A stretch of 64,000 nt of DNA, taken from contig NZ_FOOK01000015.1 of the NCBI RefSeq assembly GCF_900113175.1, positions 1 through 64,000 of the forward strand, in the 5' to 3' direction. Made by a program: the position numbers and the translations under genes. This document shows positions 25,595 to 34,909 of this stretch, piece by piece. How positions within the stretch are numbered: the first letter of the stretch is position 1; every line of letters starts with the position of its first letter. The notes under the pieces were generated by a model. The model was not told the DNA's origin. It was given only the letters and a program-made list of their open reading frames with translations, and ran no database searches. The DNA comes from Planifilum fulgidum. GTDB taxonomy: Bacteria; Bacillota; Bacilli; Thermoactinomycetales; DSM-44946.

Positions 25595-25748
25595 AGATTT
25601 GTCGAGGCGGGCGCTGAACGTGCCCTGCGGGGAACCCCGCCAAAGGCGGGGGCGGTCCGCCCGCCGGGGAGGTTGCGGCGAAAGGCCGCCGGTATCGGGA
25701 CGGACTTTCAGCGGTCCCGAGCACAACCGATGAGGGAGGATTGGCAAA

Positions 25749-26333
25749 GTGACACAATCGGTGCGGCTTCAAGTCCCGATCGCCCTGAAGGAGTGGGCTG
25801 CGGCGGTCCGGGCTTTGGGTGAAGGCAGGCAGATCCTCGTGATGCGCAAGGGGGGCATCCACGAGGAAACCCGTCAGTTTCAGGTGGAGAGCGACACCTT
25901 TTATCTGTTCCCCAACGCGTACCATCAGAAAAAGGAATTGATCAAGCCCGCCTTTCACTCCTATGTGGAGGAGGAGCAGACGGGCTCGTCGGAGCAGGAA
26001 TCGGTCGCCATCCGGTATGTGGCGCAGTTGGCGGAGGATGTGGAAGTGTTGGACGAGGCGAAACTGGCGCGGCTTTCCTCCTTCCACATCTGGACGGACA
26101 ATTTTGCCGTCGAGCGGCTCAAGTGGAAGAAGAAACAGCCGCTTCACGTGTTGCTGCTGCGCATTTTCCGCCTCTCCGAACCGATTGACATTCCGATGCG
26201 TTCCGATTATTTGGGATGCAAATCCTGGATTCGCCTTCCCGACGATCTCCCGCAGCGGGAGACGGAACCGGTGCTGTCCGATGCGGCCTTTGAGGAGGAG
26301 CGGAGGCGGATCAAGGAAGCGCTGAAGGGATGA
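25749..26333 (+). CDS. DUF1802-family protein
   Basis: A 194-residue protein with the DUF1802 pattern: ALKEWAAAVRALGEGRQILV, MRKGGIHEE and FYLFPNAYHQKKELIKP. The N-terminal part resembles small nuclease or Nudix-like folds in some predictions, but the function is unsettled. The GTG start has GGGAGGATT upstream. It lies 42 bp before the quinone oxidoreductase gene and is probably cotranscribed with it. Confidence 0.85.
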   Translation: MTQSVRLQVPIALKEWAAAVRALGEGRQILVMRKGGIHEETRQFQVESDTFYLFPNAYHQKKELIKPAFHSYVEEEQTGSSEQESVAIRYVAQLAEDVEVLDEAKLARLSSFHIWTDNFAVERLKWKKKQPLHVLLLRIFRLSEPIDIPMRSDYLGCKSWIRLPDDLPQRETEPVLSDAAFEEERRRIKEALKG

Positions 26334-26375
26334 GCCCCCGCAAGGGATCTGCTTTCCAAGAGAGGAGGGAGTCCG

Positions 26376-27359
26376 GTGAAGGCGATCATCGTCCGGGAGC
26401 CCGGATGCGCCGAACAGCTGGCGATGGGTGAAGTTCCCGCCCCTGAACCGACAGAGGAGGAGTTGCTGGTCCGGGTGAAGGCCACCGCCCTGAACCGGGC
26501 CGACATCCTGCAGCGGGAGGGAAAATATCCGCCTCCGCCCGGCGCCAGCCCGCTGCTGGGTTTGGAGATGGCCGGCGTGGTGGAACGGGTGGGGAGAAAA
26601 TGCACCGGCTGGAAGGAAGGCGACCGGGTGTTCGGCCTGCTGCCGGGGGGCGGGTATGCGGAGTACTGCGTGATTCCGGGGAGAATGGCGATGCCGATCC
26701 CGGAAAACCTCTCCTTTGAAGAGGCGGCGGCGGTGCCGGAGGTGTTTCTGACCGCTTATCAGGCCCTGTTTTGGCTGGGCTCCCTTCAAAGGGGGCAGCG
26801 GGTGCTGATTCACGCCGGGGCCAGCGGGGTGGGGACGGCGGCGATCCAGCTGGTCCGGGAAGCGGGGGCGGAACCCTTGGTGACCGCCGGTTCTCCGGAA
26901 AAGCTGGCGGCCTGTCGGGAGCTGGGGGCGGCGGAGGCCTTCTCGTACCGGGAGGGCCCCTTCGCCCCCCGGGTGAAGGATGCGACCGGCGGCCGCGGTG
27001 TGGACCTGATTCTCGATTTCGTCGGAGCTCCGTATTGGGAGCAAAACGTGGAATGCCTTGCGACGGACGGCCGGCTGATCCTGATCAGCACCCTGGGCGG
27101 GCCCAAGGTGGAAAAGGTGAATCTTCTCACCCTGATCAGCAAGCGGATCCAGGTGACCGGCACCACCCTGCGCGCCCGAAGCGTCGATTACAAGATCCGG
27201 CTGACGGAGGATTTCGCCCGTTTCGCCCTGCCCCGTTTCCGGGACGGCCGGCTGAAACCGGTGATCGACAAGGTCTTTTCCTGGGAGTCGGTGCGGGAAG
27301 CCCATCGCCGGATGGAGGAGAACCGAAACATCGGCAAGATCGTGTTAAGGGTCGACTGA
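26376..27359 (+). CDS. NAD(P)H:quinone oxidoreductase, zinc-free MDR family
   Basis: A 327-residue medium-chain reductase of the PIG3/Qor type. The N-terminal GroES-like domain contains NRADILQREGKYPPPPGASP, typical of PIG3-like quinone reductases and lacking the zinc-ligand cysteines. The nucleotide-binding loop is HAGASGVGTAAIQL (about residues 147-160), and GRLILISTLGG follows. It should reduce quinones with NADPH in the cytosol. Start GTG at 26376 follows GAGGAGGGAG. Its neighbour upstream is DUF1802. Confidence 0.92.
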   Translation: MKAIIVREPGCAEQLAMGEVPAPEPTEEELLVRVKATALNRADILQREGKYPPPPGASPLLGLEMAGVVERVGRKCTGWKEGDRVFGLLPGGGYAEYCVIPGRMAMPIPENLSFEEAAAVPEVFLTAYQALFWLGSLQRGQRVLIHAGASGVGTAAIQLVREAGAEPLVTAGSPEKLAACRELGAAEAFSYREGPFAPRVKDATGGRGVDLILDFVGAPYWEQNVECLATDGRLILISTLGGPKVEKVNLLTLISKRIQVTGTTLRARSVDYKIRLTEDFARFALPRFRDGRLKPVIDKVFSWESVREAHRRMEENRNIGKIVLRVD

Positions 27360-27379
27360 TGACTGAAGGGTGCGGCCTG

Positions 27380-27412
27380 AAGCCGCTTCCGCCTGTTGCG
27401 GGAGCGGCTTTT
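27380..27412. terminator. Terminator between convergent genes
   Basis: AAGCCGCTTCCGC pairs with GCGGGAGCGGCTT across a 5-nt loop, followed by a T-rich tail. It sits between the quinone oxidoreductase and the convergent MFS gene. Confidence 0.75.
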
Positions 27413-27428
27413 CCGTTTTCTCGGATCT

Positions 27429-28622
27429 TCAGCGTGAAGAGGCCGGTTTTTCCTTGAAAAACAGGAGGGTGACCGTTCCCAGCACCGGACCGGCGGCCAG
27501 GGTGAGAAACCCGCAGAAAAAGTTCCGGGTGGCGTCGATCACCGCGCCGACAACCACCGGTGACACGAGGGAGCCCAACTGCCAGATCGTGTTGACCAAA
27601 CCGGTTGCGGTTCCCACCAAATCCCTGTCGACCGATTCACCGACGGCGGTGTTCATGATCGGGCTGTAGATATAGGAGGCGATGCCGAGCAGGACCGCCA
27701 GAGGATAAACCAGCGGGGCGCGCTCATTTGCGCCGAAGGCGATCAAAATCGGCCCGAACAGCCCGAGCAGGAGGATGAGAAGCGCTTTGTGCCTTCCGCC
27801 GATCCAATCCGACAAAATGCCGATCAGCGGTTTGCACAGGATGGAGGCGATCCCGAACAGGGACATGACGTATCCCGCCTCGACCAGGGAAAGGTGCAGC
27901 CCCTGATTCAGGTAGGAATTGGCCCAGGTGGCCGTTCCCCAGGTGGCCCACATGGCGAAGAAACCGGCCAGGGCCAGAAGGAGGAAATTGCGGTTGGAAA
28001 GCAGCCTTTTCATGTCCTGAAGGAAGGGACGTCCCGCCCGGTTTCCTTCGGCTTTCGGCGTTCGCTCCTTCAACAGGAAGAGGGCGATCAAAAAGCCGAT
28101 GAGGGGAAAGAGACCGGCGGTGTAGAAGGCCATGTGCCACCCGAAGCGGTGGGAAACGGAGGGGACGAAGAGATTGACCACCGTCACTCCCAGCGAAGAG
28201 GCGGTCATGAAAAAGCCCATCGCCGTTGCGCGGGAGTTTTGCCGGAACCAGTCGAAAATGGCCCGGACGCCGGCGGAAAACACGGCCCCCGATCCCATGC
28301 CGGCAAGGATCCTGAGCAGGAACCCGGCGGCGTAGTTTTCAACCAGGCCCATCGCCGCGGTAAAGGTCCCCATCACCAGAAAGGAAGTCAGCAGCACTTT
28401 TCGGTAGCCGAATCGATCGGTCAGATAGCCGCCGGGCAGCTGGGTCATCACGTATCCGATATAAAAGGCGGTCATATAACCCCCGGCTTGCGCCGCCGAA
28501 ATGCCGAGATCCCTGGACGCGAGGGGAATGATCGGAGGCCAGGTCAGACGATCCACAAAGGAGAGCAAAAAGGCGCTCCAAACAACAAAAAGCACCCCGA
28601 AGGGCATCCAATGTCTGCGCAT
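27429..28622 (-). CDS. MFS transporter, ACS/anion-symporter-like, 12 TM
   Basis: A 397-residue major facilitator. GGYLTDRFGYRKVLLTS is motif A, RILAGMGSGAVFSAGVRAI is the helix-4 signature seen in the ACS and related organic-anion groups, and the second motif A is GILSDWIGGRHKALL. Twelve helices fit the length. ATG at 28622 follows GGGAGAGG. Transport of an organic acid or sugar acid is plausible from the family, but the substrate is unknown. No linked catabolic gene. Confidence 0.85.
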   Translation of the reverse strand: MRRHWMPFGVLFVVWSAFLLSFVDRLTWPPIIPLASRDLGISAAQAGGYMTAFYIGYVMTQLPGGYLTDRFGYRKVLLTSFLVMGTFTAAMGLVENYAAGFLLRILAGMGSGAVFSAGVRAIFDWFRQNSRATAMGFFMTASSLGVTVVNLFVPSVSHRFGWHMAFYTAGLFPLIGFLIALFLLKERTPKAEGNRAGRPFLQDMKRLLSNRNFLLLALAGFFAMWATWGTATWANSYLNQGLHLSLVEAGYVMSLFGIASILCKPLIGILSDWIGGRHKALLILLLGLFGPILIAFGANERAPLVYPLAVLLGIASYIYSPIMNTAVGESVDRDLVGTATGLVNTIWQLGSLVSPVVVGAVIDATRNFFCGFLTLAAGPVLGTVTLLFFKEKPASSR

Positions 28623-28900
28623 GGACGGATCCTCTCCCGTTGTTAAGTTTTTCGGAAACGCCCCTGTGGCGGCCCGGCTTCTGTTGTTCTGCCGCTTTTA
28701 TGGAAACTCCTTTGCGCCCCGTTTCGACGGACACGCCGGTCCGCCGTGGAGGGCGCGGATGGGGAAACCGGCGGAAGCAGGTTTTCTTCCCGGCGGACAG
28801 ATGGTGGCGAAAGTCCGCCAGCTTTAGCATCGGTTGCAAAGCCGACCGTGATCCGTGAGGAGGGGATCGGGCCGTCTGGAGCGGAAATTTCCGGGAAATT

Positions 28901-28963
28901 TAAGGTATATGTTGAACCTTATTTTCCAAAGGCGTATACTTATAAAGTACAATGTGTACCTTA
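28901..28963 (+). promoter_or_regulatory. Promoter and operators of the frameshifted DHA2 exporter
   Basis: TTGAAC (28912-28917) and TATACT (28935-28940) are 17 bp apart. TAAGGT (28901-28906) and ACCTTA (28916-28921) form an inverted repeat over the -35, and TACCTTA (28957-28963) repeats the right half near the ribosome site. This is a likely target for the TetR protein encoded at 30460. The rest of 28623-28900 shows nothing supported. Confidence 0.55.
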
Positions 28964-28976
28964 AGGAGGTGGATAT

Positions 28977-30387
28977 ATGAAAGAAAAATTGCCAAAAGGA
29001 ATGCTTGGCACCCTGCTGATCCTGGTGTTCGGCGCACTTCCCCCCATGCTGGACACCACCATTGTCAACATCGCGGTGAACGACCTGGCAAAGATGTTTT
29101 CATCCGGCTTTGCCGTCACACAATGGGTGGTAACCGGATATACGCTCGCCCTGGGAATTGCCGTCCCGTTCTCCGGATGGCTGATGAAAAAATATGATGG
29201 CAAGAAGGTGTTTATGGGGGCGCTGGGCCTGTTTTTGGCCGGTTCACTGCTTTGCGGCCTTGCGTGGGATATGGAGAGTTTGATTTTCTTCCGCGTGTTG
29301 CAGGGGTTTGCTTCCGGTCTCCTGATTCCGACGGTAACCTCCCTGGCGGTGCAGGTTGCAGGCAATGATTACCTCGGCCGCGCCATGTCCATCGTGGGGA
29401 TACCGGTCGTTTTTGCCCCGATTATCGGCCCGGTCGTCGGAGGGCTGATCCTGCAATATTTGTCCTGGCGCTGGCTGTTTTTTGTCAACCTGCCTTTCGG
29501 AGCAGTCGCACTCATGATGATGCAATGGAAACTGCCCCGGTTTGAAGCGCTGGAAAAATCGGCAAAACTGGACTGGCTCGGCGTTTTTTTGTTGGTGATG
29601 ATATCGGGATCGTTTATCTTCGGCGTGACGGAAGTCAGGGCGTCGGGAGCCCATGCCCTCGGCATGTCGGCGTTTGCGGCCGGCACCGCCTCCCTGATCG
29701 TATACGTGCTTTATGCGGGGAAAAAGAAGGATTTGGGCGTTGATTCCGCTGGATTTGTTCAAATCGAGAAATTTCAGCGCATCGTTTCTTTCCCTGTTTT
29801 TGGCGGGATTTGCCACCAACGGGCCGATGCTGCTTCTTCCGTTGTTTTTTCAAAATGTGCTCGGCCTCAGCGTCATCGCGTCGGCGCTTTGGCTGATACC
29901 GCAAGGACTGGGGATGCTGGTGACACGGCCGCTCATCGGCAGAATGACGGACCAATTGGGAGCCCGGTTTGTCGTGTTGCCCTCGATTGCCGTCACCATC
30001 ATCGGGACGCTTCCCTTTGCCTTTTTTGATTTCGGGACAGCGCAATGGTTGGTGTGGCTTGTCCTGTTCATACGTGGAATGGGCGTTGGAGGGTTTACGA
30101 TCGCCGTGATGAGCGATGCCTACACAGGGGTTCAGAAACCGCTCGTCCCGGCGGCCAGCGTGGCCACCCGGATTGTCCAAAACGTGGGTGCCGCCTTCGG
30201 CTCCGCGATTCTGGCGACGGTTGTAAGCATCGCCTTAAATGGGCAGGGAAGCGCGGCAAACGTTGCCGGCGCTTATCACGCAGGCTTCATTACCAGCTTG
30301 ATTTTCATGGTGATCAGCATTTTGCCCGCTCTGTTTTTGACCAGCAAGATGAGAAGGGACGACAGGGTAGTTGAAACGGGACCATAA
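28977..30387 (+). pseudogene. DHA2-family (EmrB-like) drug exporter, frameshifted
   Basis: Two frames together encode a complete 14-TM DHA2 exporter of about 470 residues. The first frame (28977 to about 29740) holds the N-terminal half with LDTTIVNIAVNDLAKMF and motif C (PVVFAPIIGPVVGGL). The second (from about 29716 to 30387) holds the C-terminal half (IPLDLFKSRNFSASFL to the end). The shift occurs around 29725-29745, where GGGGAAAAAG offers a homopolymer slip. The ATG at 29713 has no ribosome site, so separate translation is unlikely. It is either a real frameshift mutation or a sequencing indel. A TetR gene follows in convergent orientation. Confidence 0.8.
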
Positions 30388-30459
30388 AAATCAGAAGCAC
30401 GTACCGGAGACTCCCTGCAAAGGCTGCTTCGTTTTTGAAGGCACATTAGAAGAAAATGG

Positions 30460-31053
30460 TTATTCCCGGAAAACCGGAAGCAATATTTCATCGACCAACA
30501 GCTCGAGCCGGTTCTTGTCAATATCATCTTTGCGCAGGAGGTTTTCCACGCGGATCAGATCGAAGGGCAGGGTCAGGGTGGCATCGCTGACCTCTTTGAT
30601 CTTTTCCCCCCTGGCTTTGGCGAAGCCAAGCAGTTTCCGCATGGTCTGGATATTTTTTGTTGTCGCCTCCGCTTTCATTTCGGCCATTTTTTGGTTGTCT
30701 TGCCCCATTTCATATAAGATCGCGTTCATAATTTCCGGGCTGACCTCTGTGAACATCTTTTGGTAGAGCGAAAGCAGCCGCAACAAATCACCGCGCAGAC
30801 TCCCCGTATTCTCAATCTGATCGATCAATTCGCCTCCCAGCGCTTTTCTCGTTTTATGCAGCCAAATTTCATAAATCAGGTCGAATTTGGTTTTCCAGCG
30901 GCGGTATATGACGGTTCGGCTCGTTTTGGCGGCATGGGCGATTTGCTGAAAGGTGAGATTGGTGTAGCCCACTTTTTTGATCGTCTCGATCGTGGCGTTA
31001 TAAATGTTTTCGCTCAAGGCGTCTCCGCGCCGGCGCTTGCCTGTTTTTTTCAT
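30460..31053 (-). CDS. TetR/AcrR-family repressor
   Basis: A 197-residue regulator. The helix-turn-helix near residues 33-52 (LTFQQIAHAAKTSRTVIYRRW) is typical of TetR. The C-terminal ligand domain is of normal length. The ATG at 31053 is preferred over a GTG at 31065 because AGGTGGGG precedes it by 6 nt. An extended -10 (TGTTATAAT, minus strand, ending 31109) serves as its promoter. It is convergent with the DHA2 exporter and likely controls it through the repeats at 28901-28963. Confidence 0.9.
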   Translation of the reverse strand: MKKTGKRRRGDALSENIYNATIETIKKVGYTNLTFQQIAHAAKTSRTVIYRRWKTKFDLIYEIWLHKTRKALGGELIDQIENTGSLRGDLLRLLSLYQKMFTEVSPEIMNAILYEMGQDNQKMAEMKAEATTKNIQTMRKLLGFAKARGEKIKEVSDATLTLPFDLIRVENLLRKDDIDKNRLELLVDEILLPVFRE

Positions 31054-31470
31054 TTTGCACCCCACCTGTCGGGAAAGATGATATCCGATGCGGTGCAGGT
31101 TCTAAAACATTATAACACTTGTCGTGAGGCTGCCGCCCTGGTCCCTGCGCGATTCGGCATTGAAAGCATCTGGAGGGAGTCGGCAAAGTGTTGAGTCTCG
31201 GTGTTTTCCCGGGAATTCTTCCGCCTGAGAAGGATTTTTTATTCCGATGGGAAAACCATCGAAAGAAGGCTCCCGGGCAAAAAACGGGATGATGCGGAAG
31301 GGAGCCGCTTCTTCCGTAAAGAAACAGGACAAACGGAGCGGGTTGACGAACTTTCCTTTCATGTGGAATCGATCAGGGAATCCGATGTTGGACGGGAGCC
31401 CGATCGTGACTCGTTCCACCTGATCCGATCCATTGATCGAAGCCCATTTCGTCGATGAAGGAGGATCCAA
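31054..31470. other. Intergenic region between TetR and the M3 peptidase
   Basis: Apart from the extended -10 (31114-31109, minus strand) of the TetR gene, no gene, RNA or strong repeat was seen in this 417-bp interval. The GGAGG site for the peptidase lies at its right end. Confidence 0.5.
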
Positions 31471-33267
31471 ATGGCGGCAAAATACGCGATGACCTGGGAT
31501 CTGGACGTCTTTTTTCCCGGCGGGAGCGGTTCTCCGGAATTTCGCCGGTTCGTCGAGGAGCTGACCCGGGATGTGGGGAATCTGGAGCAGAAGATCAAGG
31601 CTTTGGATTCCGCCGGGAAGAACAAGCGGCCGGAAGTGTGGAGCACGCTGATCCGCGATGTGCAGGAACTGGGAAAACGGCTTCGCCAGGCGGGATCTTT
31701 CACAAGTTGCCTGACCGCCCAGAATGTCAAGGATGAACAGGCCAAACTGCTGCGGGGGCGGCTGACCCAGCTTTACGCCGCTTACGGGGCCGCGATGACC
31801 CAGCTGGAACGGCGGATCCTGGAGGTGCCCGATGCGGAGTGGCGGGAGCTGATCAACCATCCGGAGATCCAACCCGTTGCCTTTTCCCTGGAGGAACGCC
31901 GTCGGCGCGCCGCTGAACAATTGCCCCCGGAACAGGAAATCCTGGTGGGCGATCTGGCGGTGGACGGTTACCACGCCTGGGGTGAACTGTACAACACCGT
32001 GGTGGGGAGGATCACCATTCCCTTCGAGGAGGACGGGGAAGTCAAACAGCTTTCCGTCGGGCAGGCGCGGAACAAATTCTCCAGTCCGGACCGAAGGGTG
32101 CGGGAAACGGTTTTTGAAAGGTGGCAGAAAGCCTGGCAGGAACATGCCGAGCTTTTCGCGTCCGCCCTCAACCATCTCGGAGGCTTTCGGCTCAATCTGT
32201 ACCGCCATCGCGGATGGGATTCGGTCCTGAAGGAACCTTTGGACGACAACCGGATGACCCGGGAGACCCTGGAGACGATGTGGGAGGTGATCGACCGCAA
32301 CAAAGAGCGGTTGATTCCCTATTTCGAGCGGAAGGCGAAGCTCCTCGGCCTGGATGCGCTCCGCTGGTGCGATCTGGATGCGCCGATCCCCGGCGGGGAA
32401 AAATCGGTCAGTTACGATGAGGCGGCCGATTTCATCATCGAGCAGTTCGGTCGATTCGATCCGAATCTGGCCGATTTCGCCCGGACAGCCTTTGAAAACC
32501 GGTGGATCGAGGCGGAGGACCGCCCCAACAAGCGGCCGGGCGGCTTTTGCACGGCCTTTCCGGTGAGCGGCCAGTCCCGGATTTTCATGACCTTCGGCGG
32601 AACCATCGGCAACATTTCCACCCTGGCCCATGAGCTGGGGCACGCCTACCATCAGCAGCTGATCGGGCAGTTGCCCTACTGGTCCCAGTTGTATCCGTTA
32701 AACCTGGCCGAGACCGCGTCCACCTTTGCAGAGTCGATCGTCACCGACGCGGCGATCCGGCACGCTTCCTCCGACGCGGAACGCCTCTCCCTGCTGGAGG
32801 AGAAGCTGCAGCGGGCGGCGGCCTTTTTCATGGACATTCGGGCCCGCTTCCTGTTTGAAACCCGCTTTTATGAGGAGAGAAAAGAGGGACCGGTCAGCGT
32901 GGACCGGTTGAGCGAGTTGATGGTGACCGCCCAAAGGGAGGCCTTCGCCGACGCCCTGGGGGATTACGATCCCACCTTCTGGGCTTCCAAGCTGCACTTT
33001 TACATCACGGGCCAGCCCTTCTACAACTTCCCCTACACCTTCGGCTTCCTGTTCAGCGCCGGCCTTTACGCGCGGGCGCAGACGGAAGGGCCGGCCTTCG
33101 CAAAGAGGTATGCGGATCTGCTCCGGGACACCGGGCGCATGAACGTGGAGGATCTGGCCGCCCGCCATCTCGGCGTCGACCTGAAGCGACCGGAATTCTG
33201 GCAGAACGCGGTGGACGAGGTTCTTTCCGACGTGGAGCGGTTTTTGCGCCTGTCGGAGAAGGCGTGA
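31471..33267 (+). CDS. M3-family oligoendopeptidase (PepF-like)
   Basis: A 598-residue zinc metallopeptidase. The active site H-E-L-G-H is in STLAHELGHAYHQQ (near residue 388), with the third ligand Glu in LAETASTFAESI. The length and the N-terminal helical domain fit oligoendopeptidase F-like enzymes that cut short cytosolic peptides. ATG at 31471 follows GAAGGAGGATCC. Monocistronic, closed by a terminator at 33294. Confidence 0.95.
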   Translation: MAAKYAMTWDLDVFFPGGSGSPEFRRFVEELTRDVGNLEQKIKALDSAGKNKRPEVWSTLIRDVQELGKRLRQAGSFTSCLTAQNVKDEQAKLLRGRLTQLYAAYGAAMTQLERRILEVPDAEWRELINHPEIQPVAFSLEERRRRAAEQLPPEQEILVGDLAVDGYHAWGELYNTVVGRITIPFEEDGEVKQLSVGQARNKFSSPDRRVRETVFERWQKAWQEHAELFASALNHLGGFRLNLYRHRGWDSVLKEPLDDNRMTRETLETMWEVIDRNKERLIPYFERKAKLLGLDALRWCDLDAPIPGGEKSVSYDEAADFIIEQFGRFDPNLADFARTAFENRWIEAEDRPNKRPGGFCTAFPVSGQSRIFMTFGGTIGNISTLAHELGHAYHQQLIGQLPYWSQLYPLNLAETASTFAESIVTDAAIRHASSDAERLSLLEEKLQRAAAFFMDIRARFLFETRFYEERKEGPVSVDRLSELMVTAQREAFADALGDYDPTFWASKLHFYITGQPFYNFPYTFGFLFSAGLYARAQTEGPAFAKRYADLLRDTGRMNVEDLAARHLGVDLKRPEFWQNAVDEVLSDVERFLRLSEKA

Positions 33268-33287
33268 TTCCATTCCAAAGGCAAAGG

Positions 33288-33319
33288 AAAAAAGACCCGG
33301 CGCGGGCCGGGTCTTTTTT
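33288..33319. terminator. Bidirectional terminator after the M3 peptidase
   Basis: GACCCGGC (33294-33301) pairs with GCCGGGTC (33306-33313), with A and T runs on either side. Confidence 0.85.
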
Positions 33320-33493
33320 CTTTATAGAGGGGGGTGGATGCGAGGATTTCATGAAAGTTTTACGGAGATGTGTTTTTTTTGCTTACAAAATCAGGCATGC
33401 CGGCGTTTTTTTGTGTGTAGAGATTCATCAAGTAAGCCCCGTTCATTTCGATGCTTGAGGAAATACTTCATTTGCCGCAGGTTTTGACAACTT

Positions 33494-33522
33494 TTGAAAC
33501 ATATATAAATCTTTGTTATCCT
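33494..33522 (+). promoter_or_regulatory. Probable promoter of the KamA-like gene
   Basis: TTGAAA (33494-33499) and TATCCT (33517-33522) are 17 bp apart, ahead of AAAGGAGGT and the ATG at 33557. A TTGACA (33484-33489) lies close by but has no well-spaced -10. In Bacillus, kamA is made in the sporulating mother cell by sigma-E; I see no clear sigma-E promoter here. Confidence 0.45.
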
Positions 33523-33556
33523 AAATGCGGATGACTTTCTTAAAGGAGGTAGGGAG

Positions 33557-34672
33557 ATGCCGCGCTATATTACCGACATCCGCAAGATTGAGGCGATCCC
33601 GGAAGAAGAGCGCGAGAAATTGGCACCGATCACGGATAAATTCGTGTTTCGGGTGAACGACTACTACCTCTCCCTGATCAATTGGGACGACCCCAACGAC
33701 CCGATCCGCAAGCTGATCATCCCCAACGAAGGAGAACTGGATGAATACGGTCGCTGGGATGCCTCCGAAGAACACCTGAACTATGTGGCTCCGGGTTGCC
33801 AGCATAAATACGCGACCACTGCCCTGCTGTTGGTGTCCGAAGTTTGCGGCGCATATTGCCGTTTCTGTTTCCGGAAGCGGTTGTTCCGCAACGATGTGCA
33901 CGAAGCGTCGCTCAATGTCGAACCGGGCTTGGAATACATTTCCAAAAATCCGCAGATCAACAACGTGCTGCTCACCGGCGGCGATTCGCTGATTTTGAGC
34001 ACCAAGAAGATCCGCTCCATTTTGCAGCGGCTCAGGGAAATCCCCCATGTGAAGATCATCCGGTTCGGTTCCAAGCTGCCGGCCTTCAACCCGATGCGCA
34101 TCTATGAAGACGAGGAGCTTCTGGAAACCCTTTCGGAATTTTCCCGACCGGATGCGCGGATTCACGTGATGGCCCACTTCAACCATCCGCGGGAGCTGAC
34201 CGAGCACGCCTACCGGGCGATCAACGCCCTTCAGCGGGCCGGCGTGATCCTGGTCAACCAGACTCCGGTTCTCCGGGGCATCAACGATGATCCGAAAGTG
34301 CTTGCGGAACTCCTGGACAAACTCTCCTGGGCGGGTGTCACTCCCTACTACTTCTTCCAAAACCGTCCGGTGGCCGGAAATGCGGACTTTGTCATCCCCT
34401 TCAAGGAGCAGTACCGGATCATCGAGGAGGCGAAGGCGCGCACCTCGGGGCTCGGAAAGCGGGTTCGCTATGTGATGAGCCACTCCTCCGGGAAGATCGA
34501 GATTCTGGCGGTGGACGGGGACAAGATCTACCTCAAATACCATCAGGCTCGCCACCCGGACTACTACGGCCATTTCATGGTGTTTGACTGCCCGGACGAC
34601 GCCGCCTGGTTCGATGATCTTCCGGGAGCCGACAAGGTGCTGGAGGCCCAGAAACAGGACGCAACGGCCTGA
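33557..34672 (+). CDS. KamA-family radical SAM aminomutase
   Basis: A 371-residue radical SAM protein of the lysine 2,3-aminomutase family. The [4Fe-4S] motif CxxxCxxC is C97-GAY-C101-RF-C104, followed by FRKR. TGGDSLILSTKKI and MAHFNHPRELT are family blocks, and a PLP-binding lysine region lies in the C-terminal half. It is shorter than classical KamA (about 415-470) and longer than EpmB (about 340), so it may be a related aminomutase instead of a true lysine enzyme. No acetyltransferase (AblB) partner is next to it. Confidence 0.85.
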   Translation: MPRYITDIRKIEAIPEEEREKLAPITDKFVFRVNDYYLSLINWDDPNDPIRKLIIPNEGELDEYGRWDASEEHLNYVAPGCQHKYATTALLLVSEVCGAYCRFCFRKRLFRNDVHEASLNVEPGLEYISKNPQINNVLLTGGDSLILSTKKIRSILQRLREIPHVKIIRFGSKLPAFNPMRIYEDEELLETLSEFSRPDARIHVMAHFNHPRELTEHAYRAINALQRAGVILVNQTPVLRGINDDPKVLAELLDKLSWAGVTPYYFFQNRPVAGNADFVIPFKEQYRIIEEAKARTSGLGKRVRYVMSHSSGKIEILAVDGDKIYLKYHQARHPDYYGHFMVFDCPDDAAWFDDLPGADKVLEAQKQDATA

Positions 34673-34688
34673 CGGCGAAGTCCGTGAG

Positions 34689-34720
34689 AACCGGCGCCCC
34701 TGCGGGGTGCCGGTTTTTTT
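34689..34720 (+). terminator. Terminator after the KamA-like gene
   Basis: AACCGGCGCCCC pairs with GGGGTGCCGGTT over a 3-nt loop, followed by a run of T. Confidence 0.85.
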
Positions 34721-34909
34721 ATGTCTGCTGGGGAACGGGGGCCGGCCGCAAATTGGCGGGCAACCGTTTTTCTTGTGGGGGCGAGGGATAAACTGAAAAC
34801 GAGTTTCGCGGCACCCGCCCGGCTGGTTTGGGCGGATCGGAAGCGGAGCAGGTCCGTGTCTTGACGGAACCGATCTCCGCGGTGGGACCGAAAGGGGAGG
34901 CGTGGAAGC

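Noticed and set aside
24113-25596. Long plus-strand frame opposite the EamA transporter
   Set aside because: The minus-strand product has two clear EamA repeats; the plus-strand product is charged and repetitive without a domain.
29713-30387. Independent gene for the second half of the DHA2 exporter
   Set aside because: No ribosome site before the ATG, and the sequence continues the first half of the same transporter.
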